NCBI GenBank assembly: GCA_019090765.1
Contig: JAHRVJ010000131.1
Coordinates: 1-18,637, forward strand
DNA length: 18,637 nt
Direction of reading: 5' to 3'
Origin: Ilumatobacteraceae bacterium
GTDB lineage: Bacteria; Actinomycetota; Acidimicrobiia; Acidimicrobiales; Ilumatobacteraceae
The number at the start of each line of letters is the position of its first letter. Position 1 is the stretch's first letter. Shown piece after piece: positions 6,682 to 12,171 of the stretch. The notes beneath the pieces are model-generated. The model ran no database searches and was not told where the DNA came from. It saw nothing but the letters and a program-made list of their open reading frames with translations. The translations under genes were made by a program, and so were the position numbers.

Positions 6682-7993
6682 CGTTGCTCATCGATGGGAA
6701 GTCGATGACGTTGAGGTCCATTGGAAGGACTGGACGCTCCAAGCCGGGGCGAGTGTCGGGGGTTACATCCCACACATCGCCGAGGACATCGGTGGTGTGC
6801 TCCCATTGGGCCTCGCTCACATCGCCAACGAACTCGATGTCGTCGTAGCCGTAGGGAATGCTGTCGGCAGCGAGGGCGCTGGGACGGCTCATGAGGTGTA
6901 GGTGGAGGTGCGGGCCGCTCGTATTCCCGGAATTTCCCAGCTCACCGAGTTGCTGGCCCGCCGTAACGGTGTCGCCTACGGCGACTGCCACCGAGCCAAG
7001 TTTCAGGTGGGCGTAGAACGCGTACACACCATTTCCAAGATCGAGGATGACGTGATTCCCGTCTACTGTTTCGATGGTGATGCTGGCCGGGTCTGGCAGT
7101 GTGCCCGGATCCTGATCCTCGAGTTCGTCGAGCACTTCGACGACGGTGCCGTCAGCAACCGCGAATACGGGCTCTCCGTAGTCGTACCAGTTGGTGACGT
7201 CGGCCGGATCTCCGTCGTAGAAGCCGCCGTTCTCGCCGATCTTCATCCAGTCGATGGCGTATCGTTGAGCGTTGAAGAGGTCCCCGTTCACAGTTTGGAT
7301 CGAACCACGGTGAGGTCCGAGGGCGAGGCAACATCCGTTGATCACCACCCAGTTGTCACCTTGGAGGGGAGGGCTAATCGTGGCGGCGACTCGTTCGGTA
7401 ATCGGCATCGAGACAAACAGGTAGTCGACGGGCCCCGGCTCGCTCGACCCTGGATTCGTGGCTGCCATGCCGGTTAGACGGTGGACGATTGCATCAGGCA
7501 CATCGGCACGATCGTCGAAATCCATCTCGACGAACAGCACTGTGGACTCATTTGGATCCAACACCAGGTCACCGGCAAGCGCGAGGCTGTCGGCTTCGAG
7601 CCGGGGGCGACCGCTGAGCTGAAAAGTCTCTGCAGAGATATCTTCTGCGGTGATCAATTTGAGTACGCGGCCGGTGTCACTCGCATCGAGTACTTCAATT
7701 GACTCGATCGTCGCTGGCACTTGTTTCGCGTTGGTCAGCATCAGCTCATACACCAGGTGCCAGTGGCCATCGCTGGCGTATACGGGGGCCATTTCTGGGC
7801 CCACGGTGCGGCCGATCACGGCTGTGAATGCGTTGGGAAGCGGCGGGGCACCCGCTGGGGTGCCCTCGGTAGTCGCTGCCGTCGAGGTCGCAGACGGTTC
7901 GTCAGGGTCCGATGCGCTGTCCGATGAAGTGCAAGCGCTCGCGAGCGCGAGGATTGTGATCGCAACTAAGAGTACGCGACGATGGGTTTTCAA
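6668..7993 (-). CDS. Secreted lipoprotein with C-terminal M23 (LytM-like) metallopeptidase domain
   Basis: M23 proteins are zinc endopeptidases that cut peptide cross-bridges in peptidoglycan, or act as regulators if inactive. The best start is TTG at 7993: GGGGGA at 8005-8000 precedes it by 6 bases, and the product then begins MKTHRRVLLVAITILALASAC, a clean lipoprotein signal with Cys at residue 21 (441 residues in all). An in-frame GTG at 8035 would add 14 unlikely residues. After a Ser/Thr/Pro/Ala linker comes a beta-rich region of unknown type (about 60-215). The M23 domain occupies about 215-375: QRYAIDW (254-260, Asp-248 region by my count near the first metal motif), FAVADGTV, YAHLKLG, and GPHLHLHL with the HxH zinc motif. 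Arg stands where many M23 enzymes have the first zinc His (HxxxD); a His in LGPHRG about 20 residues upstream may substitute. It heads a two-gene minus-strand unit. Confidence 0.9.
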   Translation of the reverse strand: MKTHRRVLLVAITILALASACTSSDSASDPDEPSATSTAATTEGTPAGAPPLPNAFTAVIGRTVGPEMAPVYASDGHWHLVYELMLTNAKQVPATIESIEVLDASDTGRVLKLITAEDISAETFQLSGRPRLEADSLALAGDLVLDPNESTVLFVEMDFDDRADVPDAIVHRLTGMAATNPGSSEPGPVDYLFVSMPITERVAATISPPLQGDNWVVINGCCLALGPHRGSIQTVNGDLFNAQRYAIDWMKIGENGGFYDGDPADVTNWYDYGEPVFAVADGTVVEVLDELEDQDPGTLPDPASITIETVDGNHVILDLGNGVYAFYAHLKLGSVAVAVGDTVTAGQQLGELGNSGNTSGPHLHLHLMSRPSALAADSIPYGYDDIEFVGDVSEAQWEHTTDVLGDVWDVTPDTRPGLERPVLPMDLNVIDFPSMSNASTE

Positions 7994-7999
7994 CGCTGT

Positions 8000-8007
8000 T
8001 CCCCCTT
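8000..8007 (-). promoter_or_regulatory. Shine-Dalgarno site selecting the TTG start of the M23 lipoprotein
   Basis: On the minus strand AAGGGGGA lies 6 bases before TTG at 7993. It decides this start over the GTG at 8035, which has no comparable site, and gives a normal lipoprotein signal peptide. Confidence 0.65.
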
Positions 8008-8170
8008 CAAATTGGCTTGATTCAAGACATAGCACACGTTCAGTGAAATACGGCGGATCTAGGCGGTGGTTCTCCGAAAATGCACCGCTAGCATGGCATG
8101 CCGGTCTGTCCGCAGGCCTAATTATTCATGTCCGTAACGTCAGCTTCGTGCTGTCGTGCGCAACCCGGTG

Positions 8171-8175
8171 AGGAG
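8171..8175 (+). promoter_or_regulatory. Shine-Dalgarno site supporting a CTG start of infA
   Basis: AGGAG, within GGTGAGGAG, ends 6 bases before CTG at 8182. No in-frame ATG, GTG or TTG exists between the upstream ATG at 8128 and the conserved IF1 coding sequence at the expected N-terminus. Confidence 0.6.
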
Positions 8176-8181
8176 AAGCCC

Positions 8182-8406
8182 CTGCCAAAGCCCAAAGAAG
8201 ACGCGATCGTGCTGGAAGGCAAGATCCTTGAATCGCTGCCAAATGCGATGTTCAAGGTCGAGCTAGAAAACGGGCACGCAGTCTTGGCGCACATCTCCGG
8301 GAAGATGCGGATGCACTACATCCGAATTCTCCCTGGCGACAAGGTGCAGGTGGAACTCACTCCATACGACCTCACCCGAGGTCGCATCACGTACAGATAC
8401 AAATAG
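8182..8406 (+). CDS. infA: Translation initiation factor IF-1 (probable CTG start)
   Basis: IF-1 binds the ribosomal A site during initiation and aids IF-2 and IF-3. The OB-fold sequence is unmistakable: LPNAMFKVELENGH (19-32), HISGKMR (37-43), YIRILPGD (46-53) and YDLTRGRITYRYK at the end. The frame is open back to an ATG at 8128, but that start adds 18 non-family residues and has no fitting ribosome-binding site. Starting at CTG 8182, six bases after AGGAG, gives 74 residues beginning (M)PKPKEDAIVLEG, in close agreement with the usual 72-73 residue length. A CTG start is rare and is the notable feature here. infA heads the plus-strand alpha-type operon; rpmJ follows after 23 bases. Confidence 0.93.
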   Translation: MPKPKEDAIVLEGKILESLPNAMFKVELENGHAVLAHISGKMRMHYIRILPGDKVQVELTPYDLTRGRITYRYK

Positions 8407-8429
8407 ACAGCAACAAGTAGAGAGCAACC

Positions 8430-8543
8430 ATGAAAGTACGACCAAGTGTCAAGCCGATGTGTGACAACTGTAAGGTGATTCGTCGCCATCGTCGAATCAT
8501 GGTTATCTGCACGAACCCCCGCCATAAGCAGCGGCAGGGCTGA
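8430..8543 (+). CDS. rpmJ: 50S ribosomal protein L36
   Basis: L36 is the smallest protein of the large subunit. Reading from ATG 8430 gives a 37-residue basic protein starting MKVRPSVKPMCDNCKVIRR and ending NPRHKQRQG. It has the four zinc ligands of the zinc-binding (C+) form: Cys11, Cys14, Cys27 and His32. The length is exactly that of the family. It lies between infA and rpsM, its standard place. Its stop overlaps the GAGGAG site that serves rpsM. Confidence 0.97.
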   Translation: MKVRPSVKPMCDNCKVIRRHRRIMVICTNPRHKQRQG

Positions 8544-8555
8544 GGAGCTAAATCA

Positions 8556-8936
8556 ATGGCACGTATTGCCGGCGTCGACGTCCCCCGCGAGAAGCGGTTG
8601 GAAATTTCGCTTACTTACATTTTTGGAATCGGTCTACCCACGTCGCAGAAGATGTGTGTCGACCTCGAGTTGGATCCCAACACGAAGGTTTCTGACCTCA
8701 CCGAGGGCGAGATCAACCAGATCCGTACCTACATCGATGAGAACCTGAAGATCGAAGGCGACCTGCGCCGCGAGGTGCAAGGCGACATCAAGCGCAAGAT
8801 CGAAATCGGTTGCTTGCAAGGCGTTCGCCATCGCAAGGGTCTGCCGGTTCGTGGTCAACGCACCCATACCAATGCCCGGACCCGTAAGGGACCAAAGCGC
8901 ACGGTTGCTAACAAGAAGAAGGCAGTGAGGAAGTAA
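8556..8936 (+). CDS. rpsM: 30S ribosomal protein S13
   Basis: S13 lies in the head of the 30S subunit, contacts P-site tRNA and forms a bridge to the 50S. The 126-residue product starts MARIAGVDVPREKRLEISLTY and has the helix-two-turn-helix region with GIG, then LRREVQGDIKRKIEIGCLQGVRHRKGLPVRGQ and the conserved RTHTNARTRKGPKRT (102-116) followed by a lysine-rich tail that reaches tRNA. The segment after GIG (LPTSQKMCVDLELDP) departs from the more usual RTxAxxIL pattern but keeps the fold's spacing. GAGGAG at 8542-8547 precedes the ATG by 8 bases. The TAA stop overlaps rpsK by one base. Confidence 0.97.
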   Translation: MARIAGVDVPREKRLEISLTYIFGIGLPTSQKMCVDLELDPNTKVSDLTEGEINQIRTYIDENLKIEGDLRREVQGDIKRKIEIGCLQGVRHRKGLPVRGQRTHTNARTRKGPKRTVANKKKAVRK

Positions 8937-9331
8937 TGGCTAAGCCAACAGCGGCTCGGCGCCCACGCAAGCGCGATCGCAAGAACGTCAGCACAGGCGT
9001 CGTGCACATCAAGAGCTCGTTCAACAACACGATCGTCTCGATCACTGATACCGAAGGAAACGTCATTGCTTGGGCGTCTTCGGGAGCAGTTGGTTACACC
9101 GGTAGCCGCAAGAGCACGCCGTTCGCGGCTCAATTAGCCGCTGAGAAGGCTGGCAAGGCGGCCATCGAGCACGGCCTGCGCCGCGCCGAAGTGCAGGTTA
9201 AGGGTCCGGGTTCCGGACGTGATACCGCAGTGCGTTCCATCCAGCAGACCGGCATCGAAGTCACTTCGATCAAAGATGTCACACCGGTGCCGCACAACGG
9301 TTGCCGTCTACCGAAGCGTCGGAGGGGCTGA
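8936..9331 (+). CDS. rpsK: 30S ribosomal protein S11
   Basis: S11 forms part of the 30S platform near the E site and the Shine-Dalgarno helix. The 131-residue product has the basic N-terminus RRPRKRDRKNV, then VVHIKSSFNNTIVSITDTEGN, GYTGSRKSTPFAAQLAAE, VKGPGSGRDTAVRSI and the C-terminal DVTPVPHNGCRLPKRRRG, all matching the family closely. The last residue is Gly where Val is usual. The ATG at 8936 overlaps the rpsM stop (TAATG). Translation is probably coupled. Confidence 0.97.
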   Translation: MAKPTAARRPRKRDRKNVSTGVVHIKSSFNNTIVSITDTEGNVIAWASSGAVGYTGSRKSTPFAAQLAAEKAGKAAIEHGLRRAEVQVKGPGSGRDTAVRSIQQTGIEVTSIKDVTPVPHNGCRLPKRRRG

Positions 9332-9333
9332 AC

Positions 9334-9951
9334 ATGGCTCGTTACACCGGACCAAAGGTGCGTATCTCGCGCCGTCTTGGCACCAACATCTTCGAGAACG
9401 AAAAGGGTCGTCAGGCCCTTGAGCGTCGGCCGTTCCCGCCAGGCCAGCACGGCCGTACCCGTCGTCGCAACTCTGGCAGCGAGTACCTTGCCCAGATGCA
9501 GGAGAAGCAGAAGGCCAAGTACATCTACGGTCTCCTCGAGAAGCAGTTCCACAAGACCTACATGGAGGCCATTCGCCTCGACGGTCCGACTGGTGAAGTT
9601 CTACTGCGCCTACTCGAACAGCGTCTCGACAATGTCGTCTACCGCGCGGGCTGGGCATCTAGCCGCCCGCAGGCTCGTCAGTTCGTTAACCACGGTCTGA
9701 TTCACGTCGATGGTAAGCGAGTTGACATTGCTAGCTTCCGTTGCACAACCGGTGACGTGGTTTCGCTCTCGCCGCGTGCACAGAAGATGATCGTGATCCA
9801 GCACAACGTCGACGTTCTCGATCGTTCCGTTGTGGGCTGGCTCGAAACCGGTGAAGCCGGCCAGGCCGTAACTGTTCGCAGCTTGCCTGAACGGGAGCAC
9901 ATTGATGTACCCGTTCGCGAGTCGCTCATTGTTGAGCTGTACTCCAAGTAA
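9334..9951 (+). CDS. rpsD: 30S ribosomal protein S4
   Basis: S4 is a primary 16S rRNA-binding protein that nucleates 30S body assembly, and in E. coli it represses the alpha operon. The 205-residue product starts MARYTGPKVRISRRLG. The open frame extends upstream to 9301, but ATG 9334 is chosen because GGAGG at 9321-9325 lies 8 bases ahead and the family N-terminus begins there. The S4 RNA-binding domain covers about residues 97-160, with RLDNVVYRAG (97-106) and RPQARQFVNHGLIHVDGK (111-128). The N-terminal zinc-binding cysteines of some S4 proteins are absent, so this is the C-minus form. Confidence 0.97.
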   Translation: MARYTGPKVRISRRLGTNIFENEKGRQALERRPFPPGQHGRTRRRNSGSEYLAQMQEKQKAKYIYGLLEKQFHKTYMEAIRLDGPTGEVLLRLLEQRLDNVVYRAGWASSRPQARQFVNHGLIHVDGKRVDIASFRCTTGDVVSLSPRAQKMIVIQHNVDVLDRSVVGWLETGEAGQAVTVRSLPEREHIDVPVRESLIVELYSK

Positions 9952-9998
9952 TCCCTCCCTCTCGTTCGAATTCCTGTTGTTGAAAGGTCCCGGCCCAA

Positions 9999-10931
9999 AT
10001 GCTCGTCATGCAGCGCCCAACCATCGAAGCTCTCGGTGAGGAGTCAAATAATCGCCAGCAATTTGCTGTTGGCCCACTAGAGCCTGGCTTCGGTCAGACG
10101 CTCGGCAACTCGCTACGGCGTACATTGCTTTCGTCGATCCCCGGCGCAGCGATCACGACAGCTCGTTTCGACGACTCGCTGCACGAGTTCGACACGATCA
10201 CCGGGGTTGCCGAGGATCTCACTGACATCATTCTCAACCTCAAAGACGTCGTTGTCAGCTCCGAGTCTGAAGAGGCCGTAACCGTTCGCCTCGACGCCCG
10301 CGGCGCCGGAGCGGTTACCGCTGGGGACATCGAGTGCCCGGCCGACGTGGAGATCCTCAACAAGGATCAGCACATTGCGATGCTCAATACCAAAGGCCGC
10401 CTCGCAATCGACCTCACCATCGAGCAGGGTCGTGGCTATCTGTCGAGCAACCGTGAAGACGACAGCCGCACCATCGGCGTCATCCCGATCGACGCGATCT
10501 TCAGTGTCGTCCGGCGGGTTTCTTTCCAGGTCGAGCCAACGCGGGTCGAGCAGGCAACCAACTACGACCGCCTTGTAATCGAAATCGACACCGATGGGTC
10601 AATGACACCTGCAGATGCCTTGGCGTCGGCCGGAGCAACACTGCGTTCGCTCGTCGATCTCGTTGCCACGATGGCTGATGAGCCACAAGGCCTTGAGCTC
10701 GGTGAGATTGTTGATGCGACCGTCACCTCTCCTGATCTCGATCTTCCGATCGAGGATCTCGACCTGTCCGAGCGTCCGAACAACTGCCTAAAGCGTGCCC
10801 AGGTCAACACTGTGGGCGAGTTGCTTACCAAGAACGAAGACGACTTGTTGAACATCACCAACTTTGGCCAGAAGAGCCTCGACGAGGTGAAGGCCAAGCT
10901 CGACGAGCGAGGACTCACGCTGCGCGGCTGA
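9999..10931 (+). CDS. rpoA: DNA-directed RNA polymerase subunit alpha
   Basis: The alpha subunit dimerises to start RNA polymerase assembly and contacts activators and UP elements. The 310-residue product has the N-terminal dimerisation domain (about 1-228) with FAVGPLEPGFGQTLGNSLRRTLLSSIPGAAI, the alpha signature. A short acidic linker follows. The C-terminal domain (about 250-310) contains ERPNNCLKRAQVNTVGELL, in which Arg259 and Asn262 match the E. coli DNA-contacting Arg265 and Asn268, and NFGQKSLDEVKAKL. Start ATG 9999 has GAAAGG at 9982-9987; an in-frame ATG at 10008 is a less likely alternative. It sits between rpsD and rplQ as expected. Confidence 0.97.
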   Translation: MLVMQRPTIEALGEESNNRQQFAVGPLEPGFGQTLGNSLRRTLLSSIPGAAITTARFDDSLHEFDTITGVAEDLTDIILNLKDVVVSSESEEAVTVRLDARGAGAVTAGDIECPADVEILNKDQHIAMLNTKGRLAIDLTIEQGRGYLSSNREDDSRTIGVIPIDAIFSVVRRVSFQVEPTRVEQATNYDRLVIEIDTDGSMTPADALASAGATLRSLVDLVATMADEPQGLELGEIVDATVTSPDLDLPIEDLDLSERPNNCLKRAQVNTVGELLTKNEDDLLNITNFGQKSLDEVKAKLDERGLTLRG

Positions 10932-10968
10932 GCCGCCGCAGTCAACGAATACGAAGGACGACTGATAA

Positions 10969-11337
10969 ATGCCTACTCCACGCCGCTCCCGCCGATTCGG
11001 CAGTTCTGCTGCCCACCAGCGCTTGATGATGGCGAACCTCGCAGCGTCGCTGTTCGCTGCCGAGGCCATCACCACTTCTGAAGCGAAGGCCAAGCATCTT
11101 CGGCCGATCGCTGAGAAGCTGATTACCAAAGCTAAGAAGGCCCAAGAAGAGGGCCCAATGCAGGTCCACCGGATTCGCCAGATCCAAGCGTTCCTTGGCG
11201 ACCAGGAAATGACCTACAAGCTTGTTCACGACGTAGCACCGCGTTACGCCGAGCGCAACGGTGGCTATACCCGCATACTCAAGATGGGTATTCGGTCAGG
11301 CGACAGCGCCAAGATGGCGCGTATCGAACTCGTCTGA
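10969..11337 (+). CDS. rplQ: 50S ribosomal protein L17
   Basis: L17 lies at the large-subunit exit side. The 122-residue product starts MPTPRRSRRFGSSAAHQRLM, with LAASLFAAEAITTSEAKAKHLRPIAEKLITKAKK in the centre and a C-terminal NGGYTRILKMGIRSGDSAKMARIELV, all close to the L17 consensus. It follows rpoA by 37 bases, with AAGGACG shortly before the ATG, and precedes truA by 21 bases. This rpoA-rplQ-truA order is common in Gram-positive and actinobacterial genomes. Confidence 0.97.
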   Translation: MPTPRRSRRFGSSAAHQRLMMANLAASLFAAEAITTSEAKAKHLRPIAEKLITKAKKAQEEGPMQVHRIRQIQAFLGDQEMTYKLVHDVAPRYAERNGGYTRILKMGIRSGDSAKMARIELV

Positions 11338-11358
11338 GGCGCTAGACGCTGGCTCGCC

Positions 11359-12168
11359 GTGCACAGCCGCAATGTTCGGCTGCTAGTCGCGTACGACGGC
11401 ACCGACTACAACGGATTTTCGGAGAACGCTGACGTCACTACGGTGATGGGCGAATTGCGCGCCGCAATTGAACGGATTGTTCGATGCTCGGTTGATCTCA
11501 CCTGTGCTGGCCGTACTGACGCTGGCGTACACGGGTGGGGGCAAGTGGTGTCGGGCCAATTACCCGCAACAACCGACCTCGGTCGATTGGCCCACAGCGT
11601 GAACCGGATGTGTGGCCCTTCCATTTCGGTACGCGAGGCCGACTGGGTTGATGATGAGTTCTCCGCCCGGTTCTCTGCGACAGGCAGGACCTACTACTAC
11701 GACGTCTGGAACCATCTGGCTCCCAACCCGCTCTTGGCCAGAACTTCATGGCACGTCCCGCGTCCGCTGAATCTTGAGGACATGAACGACGCGGCCAGCC
11801 GCTTGCTCGGGGAGCACGACTTTTCGTCGTTCTGCCGTCGGCCGAAGCCTGGGCCTGGCTTCCCTGAGCGCAGCCTCGTGCGCCATTTGAAGGTCGCGCA
11901 GTGGACGCAGATCGAAGGCCCGGAAGCTGCGTCACGATTACGATTCGAGATTACGGCGACTTCGTTTTGTCATCAGATGGTGCGCAGCATCGTCGGCACC
12001 CTGGTCGATGTCGGTCTTGGCAGACGGACAATTGAGTCGGTGGCTGCTGCTCTCCTCGCTAAGGATCGCTCCGCGGCAGGTGCAATAGCCCCTCCGACGG
12101 GCCTAGTGCTGTGGTCGGTCGACTACTCCGGGCTCAGATGGGATGCCGAACCGGCATCTGCAGTCTGA
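11359..12168 (+). CDS. truA: tRNA pseudouridine(38-40) synthase TruA
   Basis: TruA converts uridines 38-40 in the anticodon stem-loop of many tRNAs to pseudouridine. The 269-residue protein carries the catalytic motif CAGRTDAGVHGW with Asp54 as nucleophile, the ARFSATGRTYYYDVWN segment, DFSSFCRRPKPGP, and FCHQMVRSIVGTLVDVG near the end. In the N-terminal strand the usual [FY]-x-G-[FW]-x-x-Q pattern is replaced by YNGFSENADVTTVMGEL, so the common Gln is missing; the fold and active site look intact. GTG 11359 is the start, 21 bases after rplQ, without a strong ribosome-binding site, so translation may be coupled to rplQ. It converges on the cyclic-di-GMP gene with only three bases between the stops. 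Confidence 0.95.
   Translation: MHSRNVRLLVAYDGTDYNGFSENADVTTVMGELRAAIERIVRCSVDLTCAGRTDAGVHGWGQVVSGQLPATTDLGRLAHSVNRMCGPSISVREADWVDDEFSARFSATGRTYYYDVWNHLAPNPLLARTSWHVPRPLNLEDMNDAASRLLGEHDFSSFCRRPKPGPGFPERSLVRHLKVAQWTQIEGPEAASRLRFEITATSFCHQMVRSIVGTLVDVGLGRRTIESVAAALLAKDRSAAGAIAPPTGLVLWSVDYSGLRWDAEPASAV
12142..12158. terminator. Small hairpin at the truA 3' end, possible transcription end
   Basis: GATGCCG, AAC, CGGCATC makes a perfect 7-bp stem inside the last codons of truA, about 10 bases before its stop. The two convergent genes are only 3 bases apart, so any terminator must lie inside coding sequence. No U-tract follows, and the call is weak. Confidence 0.3.
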
Positions 12169-12171
12169 CAG

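Larger units (their letters stand above)
7994..8181. promoter_or_regulatory. Divergent intergenic region between M23 lipoprotein and infA
   Basis: This 188-base gap must hold promoters for both divergent units, because infA has no plus-strand gene ahead of it for 3 kb. An AT-rich TAATTAT at 8119-8125 could be a -10 for the infA operon, leaving a leader of roughly 55 bases, but no good -35 is visible. A short palindrome CTTGATTCAAG (8016-8026) and GGCATGCC (8095-8102) are present. Neither can be assigned to a regulator. Confidence 0.4.

Noticed and set aside
6902..7477. 191-codon plus-strand open frame inside the M23 gene
   Set aside because: The minus strand carries recognisable M23 motifs and a signal peptide here; the plus-strand frame has no recognisable features.
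7994..8035. GTG at 8035 as the start of the M23 lipoprotein
   Set aside because: It puts 14 mostly polar residues ahead of the basic n-region and has no ribosome-binding site; TTG 7993 has both a good site and a clean signal peptide.
8128..8181. ATG at 8128 as the start of infA
   Set aside because: It gives 18 extra residues unlike any IF-1 N-terminus and has no ribosome-binding site; AGGAG points instead to CTG 8182.
9301..9333. ATG at 9301 as the start of rpsD
   Set aside because: It lies inside rpsK and adds 11 non-family residues; ATG 9334 has GGAGG in front and the conserved S4 N-terminus.
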